A stretch of DNA of 64,000 nt from an uncultured Desulfobacter sp. (GCF_963677125.1 NZ_OY781882.1:5540501-5604500); one strand, 5' to 3'; positions 14,876 through 23,089 are shown, counted from the first letter of the stretch. Numbers and translations are program-made. The notes: generated by a model from the letters alone, not told the origin.

Positions 14876-16930
14876 TTAACTGTCTTCCGGGATGATACCG
14901 GAATCATCGGTTGTTTGGCCTAACACCTCTCGGATCACTTCGTCAAGTTCTCCTGCCGCAATGACGTTTATTCCCTGCTTGAGGCTGTCATCCAAAGCTG
15001 CAATTTCAGCCCGGTTTTTGGCAGGGAAAATAACTGTTTTGATTCCGGCTGTTTTGGCGGCAAGCAACTTTTCCCGGATACCGCCCACCGGAAGAATTCT
15101 GCCGCTTAGCGTTACCTCGCCTGTCATAGCCATATCCCTGGGACAGGGGATATCCTTTAAAAGGGAAACCAACGCCACGGCGATGGTCATCCCGGCAGAT
15201 GGACCGTCCTTGGGAATGGCCCCGGAAGGCACATGAACATGGATATCCCGACCCTGGAAAAAGTCTGCGGCCAGCCCCAATTGTTCTGTGTGGCTGCGGA
15301 TGTAACTTAAGGCGGCCTGGGCCGATTCCTTCATGACTTCGCCTAAATATCCGGTGAGGATCAAGCGTTCGGCCCCCATCATCCGCGTGGTTTCAACAAA
15401 GATGATCTCCCCGCCGCTTTCCGTCCAGGCAAGGCCTGTGGCACATCCCACCCGGTCCCGGGCCCCTGCAATTTCATAGTGATATCTGGCTGGGCCCAGC
15501 AGGTTTTCAACGATAGATTCATCAACTTTTATTTTCCGGGACGCATTCGGCGTATTGAGATAGCGTCGGGCAATCTTGCGGCAGATGGCCGAAATTTGGC
15601 GTTCAAGGCCCCGTAAACCTGCCTCTCGGGTGTGTTCCCTGATGATGGCACAAAGGGCATTTGGGGTGAATTCAAGATCAAATCCCGAAAGCCCCGTTTC
15701 CTCCATGGCCCGGGGGATCAAGTGGCGTTGGGCAATGTGGGTTTTTTCTTCAATCGTGTACCCGGACATGGATATCACCTCAAAGCGGTCCAGCAACGGC
15801 CCGGGTATCCGTGCTACCATATTGGCCGTGGCAATGAACATCACCTTGGAAAGATCAAAGGGGATGTCCAGGTAATGGTCAATGAATTTTGAATTTTGCT
15901 GGGGGTCCAGCACCTCAAGCAGGGCAGAGGCAGGATCACCTTTGAAATCCTGTCCGATTTTATCGATTTCATCAAGCATGAGCACGGGATTTAGAGATTC
16001 GGCCCGGCGGATCTCCTGGATAATCCGTCCGGCAAGGGCACCGGCATACGATCGTCTGTGGCCTCTGATATCGGCCTCGTCTTTTACACCGGCAAGGGAG
16101 ATTCGGACAAATTTACGTTCCAGGCTTTGGGCAATGGACTGACCAAGTGAGGTTTTTCCTGTGCCTGGAGGGCCGGCAAAGCAGATCACAGGCCCCCTGG
16201 CTTCCACAAGGCCTGTTTTTTTTCCCAGGGCCTTTTTAACGGTCTCCCGGATGTCATCAAGTTTGAGGGGTTTGGGAATAAAATGAAAAGAGCCTCGCTT
16301 GATGGCGTCTACGGCCGTAAGCACCGTGGCATAACCGGAGATGATAATCACCTCTGTGGACGGACTTGTAGACTTTATGCTTTCCAGAAGCGCCATGCCG
16401 TCGATCTTATCCATTTTAAGATCCGTGATTACAAGGTCTACGGTTTTTTCCTTTAGAAATTCCAGGGCCTGGGTACCGCCCTCTGCCGTGCTGACCTTAT
16501 AGCCTTCCTTGGACAGGACATGTTCTAAGTTCATTCGTGTGATTTGTTCGTCATCCACCACAAGAATGGTATTTTTCCGGGATAGTTTCATCTGGCGAAC
16601 CGCCAGATGTTCAAGAATTCTTTCCTTTATCTCCTCAAGCCCATAATGGTCGGAGTCCAGGATCCTTTCTGCACGCTGGATGTCGAGATTATCTTGGGTG
16701 TAACGGTTCCAGGGCAGGGTGGTTACATAATCGATATGGTTGAGCCCGATGGTGTACTCTGCTGCAGTCGGGTTTATCTTTTCAAGCCGATCCACCTCTT
16801 TAAGCAAAATTTTTTCAACCTCGGCCGGCATTTTTTGCTCCAGCACGGCTTCGCGCAGCGCGGCAATCTCTTCTGTCCTTGTATCAACAATCTCGGTCTC
16901 TTCTTCTTCTCTTTTAAAGATTCGTTTCAC
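14876..16930 (-). CDS. Lon-type ATP-dependent protease with an internal receiver domain (REC-Lon), 684 aa
   Basis: Residues 25-115 match the helical neck of Lon (LPWNRYTQDNLDIQRAERIL, then DHYGLEEIKERILEHLAVRQ). A complete two-component receiver follows at about 120-232: acidic pair D126/D127, phospho-acceptor D170 (DLVITDLKM), S198 and K220. The Lon AAA+ core resumes at GPVICFAGPPGTGKTSLG (Walker A K259) with Walker B D320/E321. The protease domain has the Ser-Lys dyad S578 (PKDGPSAGMT) and K621 (GGIREKLLAAK). The usual roughly 200-residue Lon N-terminal substrate-binding domain is missing, so the receiver may replace it as the control or targeting element. All catalytic residues are present, so an active, phosphorylation-switched protease is expected. 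A sigma-54-type promoter precedes it at 16984-17000. Its receiver closely resembles that of the response regulator at 21629. Confidence 0.92.
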   Translation of the reverse strand: MKRIFKREEEETEIVDTRTEEIAALREAVLEQKMPAEVEKILLKEVDRLEKINPTAAEYTIGLNHIDYVTTLPWNRYTQDNLDIQRAERILDSDHYGLEEIKERILEHLAVRQMKLSRKNTILVVDDEQITRMNLEHVLSKEGYKVSTAEGGTQALEFLKEKTVDLVITDLKMDKIDGMALLESIKSTSPSTEVIIISGYATVLTAVDAIKRGSFHFIPKPLKLDDIRETVKKALGKKTGLVEARGPVICFAGPPGTGKTSLGQSIAQSLERKFVRISLAGVKDEADIRGHRRSYAGALAGRIIQEIRRAESLNPVLMLDEIDKIGQDFKGDPASALLEVLDPQQNSKFIDHYLDIPFDLSKVMFIATANMVARIPGPLLDRFEVISMSGYTIEEKTHIAQRHLIPRAMEETGLSGFDLEFTPNALCAIIREHTREAGLRGLERQISAICRKIARRYLNTPNASRKIKVDESIVENLLGPARYHYEIAGARDRVGCATGLAWTESGGEIIFVETTRMMGAERLILTGYLGEVMKESAQAALSYIRSHTEQLGLAADFFQGRDIHVHVPSGAIPKDGPSAGMTIAVALVSLLKDIPCPRDMAMTGEVTLSGRILPVGGIREKLLAAKTAGIKTVIFPAKNRAEIAALDDSLKQGINVIAAGELDEVIREVLGQTTDDSGIIPEDS

Positions 16931-16983
16931 CTTGACAGCCCTTTCTTTTCAAACTTCAAAAAAATATTTAGTTTTTTTGCATG

Positions 16984-17000
16984 CAGCAATTACCATGCCT
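16984..17000 (-). promoter_or_regulatory. Sigma-54-type promoter of the REC-Lon gene
   Basis: On the minus strand AGGCATGGTAATTGCTG has GG and GC exactly ten bases apart (-24 GGCATG, -12 TTGCT). The predicted transcript start, near 16974, is about 44 bases before the ATG at 16930. A near-palindrome TTGCA-TGC-AGCAA at 16977-16989 overlaps the -12 element. Confidence 0.5.
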
Positions 17001-17094
17001 GGTACTTGTTTAGGGTCTTGGCGCTCTTTTAAAAAAATGATGTGATAAGGGGTTTAAAATAAAGCCTGCGTAAGTGACAAAGAACTTTTAACAT

Positions 17095-17150
17095 TCGTTG
17101 TGGGCTGGGCCTCAGTGTCTATAGACCCGGTCAATCCATGGCTGTTTTCC
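17095..17150 (+). repeat. Dispersed hairpin repeat, copy B
   Basis: CGTTGTGGGCTGGGCC at 17096 is followed by ATAGACCCGGTCAATCCATG and GCTGTTTT. The second half matches the unit at 47245-47305 (ATAGACCCTGTCAGCCATGG) almost base for base. Confidence 0.55.
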
Positions 17151-17278
17151 CATCATCCCCAACAGAAGTCACACAAGATTCCGGCGTGAATCGTTTCATT
17201 ACGCAACGCCTGTATTGACAATTGCAATGTCCGTAAATGTGCGCGAAACAAGGCCCTTATTAATCATTTGAAAAATTA

Positions 17279-17291
17279 TTGCATTTTGCAA
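17279..17291. promoter_or_regulatory. TTGCA-N3-TGCAA palindrome, candidate activator site
   Basis: TTGCATTTTGCAA is a perfect 5-base-arm palindrome lying 80 bases upstream of the rightward sigma-54-type promoter and about 280 bases upstream of the leftward lon promoter. The same motif with a 6-base arm occurs at 29636-29650 before a third sigma-54-type promoter. Its likely binder is the sigma-54 response regulator encoded at 21629; this is an inference. Confidence 0.5.
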
Positions 17292-17368
17292 CACAATTGG
17301 TGTCACAAGATTGGTCAAAAGCCTGTGAAAAGCCTTGCTATGTAGGTTGTTCGGCTATCTTGGGAGGC

Positions 17369-17385
17369 CTGGTATGCAACTTGCT
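17369..17385 (+). promoter_or_regulatory. Sigma-54-type promoter of the usp-microprotein-transporter operon
   Basis: CTGGTATGCAACTTGCT has GG (17371-17372) and GC (17383-17384) ten bases apart and a full TTGC -12 element. The transcript start would fall near 17396, 47 bases before the ATG at 17443. Confidence 0.5.
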
Positions 17386-17442
17386 CATTATTTGCCGACA
17401 ACGATGATAAACCCAACACATTTATAAGGAGGATAGTCGCGT

Positions 17443-17994
17443 ATGCAGTTTTTTAACAGAATATTAAACCTTGGCAAAAAAAATGGTAATGCAGAAAAAC
17501 CTATTAAGTTTTCCCAGCATTGCGAGAGCAATGATGCGGGTACAGATAGCGATCAGTGCATGCTGTGCAAGGAAAACGAGGGGAAAAACCTGGTGGTTGC
17601 CACCCTTGAAAGCCGGTTTTCCGATGATATGGTTGAGTATGCCCTGGATATGGCCAAACGTATGGATTACGGCATCATTGCAGTAAATGCAGCCAATCTA
17701 ACCCATGATGTGACCTCATTTTTTTCCACCACCCAGGAAGAGCTGTATGCCGATTTTAAAGAGACGGCGGCAAAGAATGTGACACCGTTTGAGGCAAAGG
17801 CCGAAGAATTGGGGCTGAAATTTGCCCATACCACAAGCCAGGCAGATGTGGACCATGCCATTTCTGATATCACCAAGGAGTGCGGTCACATTGAATTTAT
17901 TATTTCCGAGAACAAGCGCCCTGCTGCGATAAGGGATGCTGCCGTCAACCAGAACCGGATTGCCCAGCGGCTTTGCGTTTATTCAGTGAATTAG
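17443..17994 (+). CDS. UspA-like stress protein with N-terminal Cys-rich segment
   Basis: This is a 183-residue cytoplasmic protein without a signal peptide. Residues 45-183 look like a universal-stress-protein fold (NLVVATLESRFSDDMVEYAL at the start and a C-terminal strand QRLCVYSVN). The nucleotide-binding glycine loop of ATP-binding Usps is not recognisable. The first 45 residues carry HC and QCMLC cysteines that could hold a metal. The start is ATG 17443 behind AAGGAGG. Its stop codon is part of the TAGGAGG ribosome site of the following microprotein gene, so the genes are tightly coupled with the microprotein and the SLC13 transporter. Usp-like partners often sit beside transporters and modulate them, and that is the likely role. 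Transcription probably starts from the sigma-54-type promoter at 17369. Confidence 0.65.
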   Translation: MQFFNRILNLGKKNGNAEKPIKFSQHCESNDAGTDSDQCMLCKENEGKNLVVATLESRFSDDMVEYALDMAKRMDYGIIAVNAANLTHDVTSFFSTTQEELYADFKETAAKNVTPFEAKAEELGLKFAHTTSQADVDHAISDITKECGHIEFIISENKRPAAIRDAAVNQNRIAQRLCVYSVN

Positions 17995-18007
17995 GAGGAT
18001 TGCTCTT

Positions 18008-18094
18008 ATGGATGCTCATTTTATCATTGGTCTTTGTATTGTCTTGTTTACAGCAGTGCTGTGCTTTATCTACAGAAATGAAGAAGCGGAATAG
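18008..18094 (+). CDS. 28-residue single-pass membrane microprotein
   Basis: ATG 18008 follows AGGAGG (17996-18001) at good spacing, and the short frame ends at TAG 18094. The peptide begins MDAHFIIGLCIVLFTAVLCF and ends in IYRNEEAE. It is one hydrophobic helix with a short acidic tail on the cytoplasmic side. It lies between the Usp-like gene and the SLC13-type transporter gene, 45 bases before the latter's ATG. Tiny one-helix proteins next to solute symporters are known in Desulfobacterota as symporter small accessory proteins. The position and build fit that idea, but I cannot confirm family membership. A strong ribosome site, the hydrophobic pattern and its operon position argue that it is translated. 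Confidence 0.7.
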   Translation: MDAHFIIGLCIVLFTAVLCFIYRNEEAE

Positions 18095-18139
18095 TATTAA
18101 ATTAAAAATAGTTAATTTTTCAATGGAGTGTTTTTTAGA

Positions 18140-19954
18140 ATGACACCTGATATGATTATGACCATGATCATCCTGGTCTTTGTTATCTGCCTCTTTGTGT
18201 TCGAGTGGGTGCGGGTGGATGTGGTCGGGATAATGATGATGGTCCTTCTCCCTCTGATAGGACTGATCTCTCCTAAAGAAGCCTTTGTGGGCCTAAGTTC
18301 CAATGCAGTTTGTTCGATTATTGCCGTAATTATCATTGGTGCGGGTTTGGATAAAACCGGCGTTATGAATAAGGTGGCCAAGCCCATCCTCGCTTTGGCA
18401 GGCAAAAGTGAAGCTAAAATCATGCTTCTGGTCTCAAGTACCGTGGGTATTATTTCAAGTATGATGCAGAACATTGGTGCCGCCGCCCTGTTTTTGCCCG
18501 CTACCCAGAGAATTTCAAAGCGGGTGGGGATTCCCACCTCCCGCATCCTGATGCCCATGGGGTTTTGCGCCATTATCGGCGGAACGCTTACCCTGGTGGG
18601 TGCAAGCCCGACCATTTTGCTCAATGACCTGATGGTGCTGGGTGGTGAGAAACTTGAACCATTCGGTTTGTTCACCCAGACGCCTATCGGTGTGTGTCTG
18701 CTGATTACGGCGCTTTTATACTTTTTGATCTTTGGGCGATTAATACTTCCCAACGCAAGCGGAGATTCCGGCAAAGGTGCCACAGACGTGCTAATTAATG
18801 AATATCAGGGCGTCAACAGCCTGGTTGAGTTGCACGTACCCGAAGGTGCCGGTACCACCGGCCTTCTGGATGATTTGAACATTCGTCCCCGGTTTCTTGT
18901 TACGGTCATCGGCATCTCTTCTCCCTCCACCCGGACCACCAATCATGTACCCCGCAGTTATGAGGGTATAAACAACGGCGATGATATTGCCGTGGTCGGC
19001 AAACGGGAAAATATTGAGCAACTTGCCAAGGAGTATGGCTGGGAGATCAAACCTGCCCTTGAAACCTTTGCAGAGTTTTTGGCCAATACCAATGCGGGCA
19101 TGGCCGAAGTTGTTGTGGCGCCAAGATCCGAACTGATCGGCAAAACTTTGAACGAGGTTAATTTCAAGGAGATGTACGGACTCAATCCTCTGGTGTTGTT
19201 CAAGGATAATCGAAAATATTATTCCGGGCTGACAAATATCCGGCTGGCCATGGGAGACACGCTGTTGCTCCAGGGACCATGGGAAAAATTTCATATTCTG
19301 ATGAACAGGCCCAAACCCAGATCTCTGGTGTTTGCCTCTAAACTGGAAGGTGAAATCCTGCGTCCCCAAAAAGCAATGCTGGCTGTGGGATGGCTTGCGC
19401 TTGCCCTTTTTCAGATCGTGGTATTAAAAATCCAGCTGTCCGTGGCACTTATGTCCGGGGCGCTGGGCATGATCATTACCGGGGTGCTCACTGTTGACGA
19501 AGCCTATCAGTCCGTAGACTGGATGACGGTGTTTCTTTTGGCAGGACTTATCCCCCTGGGTATTGCCTTTGAAAAAACAGGTACGGCCGGATTCATTGCC
19601 CACACGGTGCTCAGTCTGATCGGGACACCCACGCCTATAGTTCTTTTGGCGGTTGTGGGGATCATGGCATCCTTTTTTACACTGGTGATCTCCAATGTAG
19701 GGGCCACGGTACTTCTGGTGCCCCTGTGTATGAACATGGCCGTGATGGCCGGGGCCGATCCGAGAATGGCTGCGCTTGTTGTGGGTATTTCAGCATCCAA
19801 TACATTTGTACTGCCCACCCATCAGGTCAATGCCCTGATTATGCGGCCGGGTGGCTACCGGACCATTGACTACGCCAAGGCCGGAGCTGTGATGACCATA
19901 TTGTTTCTTGCTGTGGAGTTGGCAGTAATCTATTTTTTCTACGGCATTTCTTAA
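18140..19954 (+). CDS. SLC13/DASS-type transporter with two TrkA-C (RCK_C) domains
   Basis: This is an integral membrane transporter of about 604 residues. The N-terminal half has about five or six helices (MIILVFVICLFVFEW onward), including the SLC13-like ASPTILLND signature. Two TrkA-C regulatory domains follow in the cytoplasmic middle (about 210-400, with NEVNFKEMYGLNPLVLFKD). The C-terminal membrane half has SNVGATVLLVPLCMNMAVM and SASNTFVLPTHQVNALIM. Relatives take up sulfate, dicarboxylates or other anions with sodium. In a sulfate reducer sulfate is the obvious candidate, but the substrate is not determined by the sequence. ATG 18140 is chosen over GTG 18128 because GGAG at 18125 then has normal spacing. 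It ends an operon with the Usp-like protein and the microprotein, and a strong hairpin follows. Confidence 0.88.
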   Translation: MTPDMIMTMIILVFVICLFVFEWVRVDVVGIMMMVLLPLIGLISPKEAFVGLSSNAVCSIIAVIIIGAGLDKTGVMNKVAKPILALAGKSEAKIMLLVSSTVGIISSMMQNIGAAALFLPATQRISKRVGIPTSRILMPMGFCAIIGGTLTLVGASPTILLNDLMVLGGEKLEPFGLFTQTPIGVCLLITALLYFLIFGRLILPNASGDSGKGATDVLINEYQGVNSLVELHVPEGAGTTGLLDDLNIRPRFLVTVIGISSPSTRTTNHVPRSYEGINNGDDIAVVGKRENIEQLAKEYGWEIKPALETFAEFLANTNAGMAEVVVAPRSELIGKTLNEVNFKEMYGLNPLVLFKDNRKYYSGLTNIRLAMGDTLLLQGPWEKFHILMNRPKPRSLVFASKLEGEILRPQKAMLAVGWLALALFQIVVLKIQLSVALMSGALGMIITGVLTVDEAYQSVDWMTVFLLAGLIPLGIAFEKTGTAGFIAHTVLSLIGTPTPIVLLAVVGIMASFFTLVISNVGATVLLVPLCMNMAVMAGADPRMAALVVGISASNTFVLPTHQVNALIMRPGGYRTIDYAKAGAVMTILFLAVELAVIYFFYGIS

Positions 19955-19978
19955 AATTTAAATAACCATGGTATTCCC

Positions 19979-20018
19979 CGGGCCGATCGGATGACCTTAT
20001 GTCCGGTCGGCCCGTTTA
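19979..20018 (+). terminator. Hairpin terminator after the transporter gene
   Basis: CGGGCCGA (19979-19986) pairs with TCGGCCCG (20007-20014), with further pairing inside the loop and a T-rich tail (TTTATT). The stem sequence GGGCCGA/TCGGCCC is the same as in the dispersed hairpin repeats, so this may be a derived copy. Confidence 0.75.
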
Positions 20019-20021
20019 TTG

Positions 20022-20070
20022 TATCACTTATTTTAAGGTGATAAAGATTAAACCGGCTATGACCTTGTTT
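20022..20070 (+). promoter_or_regulatory. Possible control region of the kinase gene
   Basis: TATCAC (20022-20027) and GTGATA (20038-20043) form a perfect inverted repeat with a 10-base spacer. CCGGCTATGACCTTGTT (20053-20069) then has a sigma-54-like spacing, but with GT instead of GC at -12. Both are weak signals. Confidence 0.3.
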
Positions 20071-20099
20071 CCCATAGAGAACATATATATAAGTTGATT

Positions 20100-21518
20100 A
20101 TGCGTTTTAGTCTCAGACATAAAATTTCATTCCTTTTTTTGGTTTTCATGGTGGTGAACAGCATTATCTGGTTCATGAACCACTACAGCAATTCCACGGT
20201 ATTAAACACCCTGGTGCTTATTGAAAAGAAACGGGACCTGTTGGATACGGTCCTGGAAGCCCGGCGTTATGAGAAAAACTTTTTTTTAAGAAAGGATCTC
20301 AAGGATCTGTCCCTGGCATTGTCATACATTGGTAAAATTGATGAAAAGCAGGCGCATATTGAAAAAGAGTTCTCTGACCTTGTGGTAACGGACCCCTCTT
20401 TTCAGCAACGCGGCCAGGCCATCAATGCCTATCGTACCAACATGAAAAACCTGTTAACCTTGTATGAAAGTGGCACAGTCTCCTCTAAGCAGTCTTTACA
20501 GATTGAAAATACGGTGACCCAGCTGGGGAGAGAATTGACGACTGATATTGAAGAGGTGGTGAAAACAGAGAAAAAAAAAGTGTTTAAACTGCTGGACAGG
20601 TCCAGGGAATACTTGATGATTTCTCTGTTCTTATTATTTATCCTCACTGTGGTGGCCACCATTTTTCTGGTCATCAAGCTTAACCGCCCCTTAAAGGCCA
20701 TTGAAACCGGCATCAAACACATTGCCAAAGGCGATTACGACAAAATTCCGGCAATAAAAACCGGAGACGAGTTTGAGTCTTTGGCCGTGAGCCTGAATGA
20801 CATGATTGAAGAACTGGATCGCCGTAAAACCCAGCTCATTCAGGCCGAAAAAATGTCCTCGTTGGGAACGCTTACCTCCGGGGTTGCCCATGAACTAAAC
20901 AATCCGTTGAACAATATTTCCACCAGCGTTCAGATTATCCAGGAGGAAATTGAAGATCCGGATATTAATTATAAAAAAACGCTTCTGAACAATGTTGAAC
21001 AGGAGATTAACCGGTCAAAGGAAATTATCCGGGCCCTGCTTGATTTTTCCAGGCAAAGCGATTTCAGCGTTGAACCGGTTGTATTTAAAAGGCTGGTAAG
21101 CAACACCATGCACTTGATTACAGGGGACATCCCTTCGGATATCGACCTGGAAATCAACGTTCCAGATGATATTGAAGGGCGTATGGATCCCCGGCGTATC
21201 CAGCAGGTACTGTTGAATCTGATTATCAACGCTGTATTTGCCATGGAAGACCAGGAAGGCGGACATTTGACTATTTCAGCGTTTAAAGACGACCCCGCAC
21301 ATGCCTTTGTTTTTACGGTCCAGGATACGGGCCAAGGAATAAAAGAAGAACACCTTGCCAAAATATTCGATCCTTTTTTTACCACCCGGGAAGTGGGAAA
21401 GGGATCTGGTCTAGGGCTTTCCATCATTCACGGCATCGTAGAGCAGCACGGCGGAACAATTAACGTGGATTCCAGTCTAGGACAGGGCACGATATTTACA
21501 GTGAGCCTACCGGATTAA
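20100..21518 (+). CDS. Membrane sensor histidine kinase (HAMP-HisKA-HATPase)
   Basis: The ATG at 20100 is preferred over an in-frame TTG at 20094. One membrane helix lies at about 10-28 and a second at about 172-195. The extracytoplasmic region between them is a helical bundle with the motif ARRYEKNFFLRKD, also seen in the chemoreceptors at 34321 and 35725. A HAMP domain follows, then the phospho-acceptor helix with H in TSGVAHELNNPLNNI (about 263) and a HATPase with DTGQGI and GSGLGLSIIHGI. There is no receiver, so phosphate must pass to separate partners. The sigma-54 response regulator is encoded 110 bases downstream, and the REC-Lon receiver is a second plausible target. A hairpin repeat separates this gene from the regulator gene. 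Confidence 0.9.
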   Translation: MRFSLRHKISFLFLVFMVVNSIIWFMNHYSNSTVLNTLVLIEKKRDLLDTVLEARRYEKNFFLRKDLKDLSLALSYIGKIDEKQAHIEKEFSDLVVTDPSFQQRGQAINAYRTNMKNLLTLYESGTVSSKQSLQIENTVTQLGRELTTDIEEVVKTEKKKVFKLLDRSREYLMISLFLLFILTVVATIFLVIKLNRPLKAIETGIKHIAKGDYDKIPAIKTGDEFESLAVSLNDMIEELDRRKTQLIQAEKMSSLGTLTSGVAHELNNPLNNISTSVQIIQEEIEDPDINYKKTLLNNVEQEINRSKEIIRALLDFSRQSDFSVEPVVFKRLVSNTMHLITGDIPSDIDLEINVPDDIEGRMDPRRIQQVLLNLIINAVFAMEDQEGGHLTISAFKDDPAHAFVFTVQDTGQGIKEEHLAKIFDPFFTTREVGKGSGLGLSIIHGIVEQHGGTINVDSSLGQGTIFTVSLPD

Positions 21519-21521
21519 CGG

Positions 21522-21592
21522 CCATGGGAAGTCCTTGATTTATCTACACCCAGACTTCGGCCCACAGCAAAGTTTGAAAGATCTGAGTAGTT
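21522..21592 (-). repeat. Dispersed hairpin repeat, copy C
   Basis: On the minus strand ACTCAGATCTTTCAAACTTT is followed by GCTGTGGGCCGAAGTCTGGG, a loop, and GACTTCCCATGG. GAAGTC pairs with GACTTC. The flank and core match copy D2 (47333-47386) nearly base for base, including the TATATGAAAG further out. Confidence 0.65.
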
Positions 21593-21628
21593 TACACAGA
21601 CTTTCATATAAAAAGTTTTAGGAGAACC

Positions 21629-22981
21629 ATGCAGGAACACATTCTAATAATCGAAGATGAACAGATCGCCCTTAAAAATCTTGAACACATTCTTCTCAAG
21701 GATGGATACAAGGTTACAGCCGTGGACAGTGGCACCAAAGGGCTGAATCTTATCAAATCCAAGACCTTTGATCTGATTATCACCGATTATAAGATGAAAA
21801 AGATTGACGGCATGCAGATTCTTGAACACAGCCGGGAGCTGCAGCCTTACACCGAAGTTATCATGATTACCGGCTACGCCACCGTGGATAATGCGGTTAT
21901 CGCCATGAAAGAAGGGGCCTATCACTACATTGCAAAACCCTACAAAATAGATGAGGTCCGGCAGATCATCAAGCAGGCTCTGCTCAAGCGATCACTTCAG
22001 ATGGAAAATCAGGATCTTAAGAAACAGCTCGACCAGAAGGCAAAGCTGCCTGAAATCATTGGCAACAGTCCGGCCATGCGTCAGGTGAAAAAGACCATTG
22101 CCCAGGTGGCCCAGACCGATATCTCTGTCTTGGTTTTAGGGGAAAGCGGCACCGGCAAAGAACTTGTGGCAAGGGCGATTCATAGTCTTTCCAGTCGGAA
22201 AAATCATGAAATGGTGGCCTTTAATTGCGGGTCATTTTCCGAGGACCTTATGGCCAACGAACTGTTTGGGCATGAAAAAGAGGCGTTCACCGGCGCCATG
22301 AAAACCAAAAAAGGCCTGTTCGAGTTTGCGGACCAGGGTACAGTGTTCTTTGATGAAATCGGGGATATGCCGGCCTCCATGCAGATCAAAATCCTGCGGG
22401 TGATCCAGGAAAAAGAGATTATGCGGGTGGGCAGTACCCAGACTTTAGACGTGGATTTAAGGTTCATTGCAGCCACCCACAGAGATCTGCACCACGAGGT
22501 AGACCAGGGTCATTTTCGCCAGGACCTCTATTTCCGGCTCAACGTGGCATCCATCATCCTGCCTGCCCTGGCAGACAGGAAAGAGGACATTCCCTTGCTG
22601 GCCTACCATTTTTTGGCAAAAAAAAATCGGGATATGGGAAAAAAGATCAAAGAAATTGACCAAAGTACCATGGATTTTCTTGTCAATTATGCCTGGCCGG
22701 GCAATGTGCGGGAGCTTGAAAACATCATAGAACGAGCTGTGGCCATGGAAAACAGCGAGGTGATATATCCCGAGGCGCTGCCCGACCATCTTACCCAATT
22801 GGCCATTGAAACGTACCGCACAGCCCCGGAAGGCAAAATACCCACCATGAAAGAGCAGGAAAAGCGGTATATCCAGTGGGTACTTGAACAGACCAATTGG
22901 AACAAAACCCGGGCTGCAGAAATCATGGAGATTGACCGGGTTTCATTATGGCGCAAGATCAAAGCGTTCAAATTGGAATAA
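21629..22981 (+). CDS. NtrC-family sigma-54 response regulator (REC-AAA+-Fis)
   Basis: The 450-residue protein has three parts. The receiver (1-120) has the acidic pair in IIEDE, acceptor D in DLIITDYKM, and K in IAKPYK. The AAA+ domain (about 140-375) has Walker A GESGTGKE and Walker B TVFFDEIGDM. A C-terminal Fis-type helix-turn-helix carries NKTRAAEIMEIDRVSLWRKI. The sigma-54 contact loop reads EAFTGA, with Glu in place of the first Gly of GAFTGA; the other five residues are kept. It should activate sigma-54 promoters when phosphorylated. The partner kinase lies just upstream. Likely targets are the sigma-54-type promoters before lon, the usp operon and the cytidylate-kinase-like gene, which share the TTGCA-N3-TGCAA motif. 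Confidence 0.93.
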   Translation: MQEHILIIEDEQIALKNLEHILLKDGYKVTAVDSGTKGLNLIKSKTFDLIITDYKMKKIDGMQILEHSRELQPYTEVIMITGYATVDNAVIAMKEGAYHYIAKPYKIDEVRQIIKQALLKRSLQMENQDLKKQLDQKAKLPEIIGNSPAMRQVKKTIAQVAQTDISVLVLGESGTGKELVARAIHSLSSRKNHEMVAFNCGSFSEDLMANELFGHEKEAFTGAMKTKKGLFEFADQGTVFFDEIGDMPASMQIKILRVIQEKEIMRVGSTQTLDVDLRFIAATHRDLHHEVDQGHFRQDLYFRLNVASIILPALADRKEDIPLLAYHFLAKKNRDMGKKIKEIDQSTMDFLVNYAWPGNVRELENIIERAVAMENSEVIYPEALPDHLTQLAIETYRTAPEGKIPTMKEQEKRYIQWVLEQTNWNKTRAAEIMEIDRVSLWRKIKAFKLE

Positions 22982-22986
22982 CGGCC

Positions 22987-23026
22987 ATGGGCTGATCTGG
23001 TCTATTAAAATCCAGGTTCAGCCCAT
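22987..23026 (-). repeat. Dispersed hairpin repeat, copy E (possible terminator)
   Basis: ATGGGCTGATCTGG (22987-23000) pairs with CCAGGTTCAGCCCAT (23012-23026) around an AT-rich loop. On the minus strand it matches copy D2: GGGCYGA-x-CCTGG...TARTAGACCA...TCRGCCCATG. It lies six bases after the response regulator stop and may end transcription. Confidence 0.65.
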
Positions 23027-23089
23027 TCCAAGATCGAACCATTCTCACCTTTATTCCCCAGTTTCAGACATCCCATAAAAAAGGTTTTA

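Larger units (their letters stand above)
16931..17442. other. 512-base divergent control region of REC-Lon and the usp-transporter operon
   Basis: No gene is visible here. The region holds a leftward sigma-54-type promoter (16984-17000), a hairpin-repeat copy (17095-17150), ATTGCAAT at 17220-17227, the TTGCA-N3-TGCAA palindrome (17279-17291), a rightward sigma-54-type promoter (17369-17385) and an AAGGAGG ribosome site just before 17443. Confidence 0.65.
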
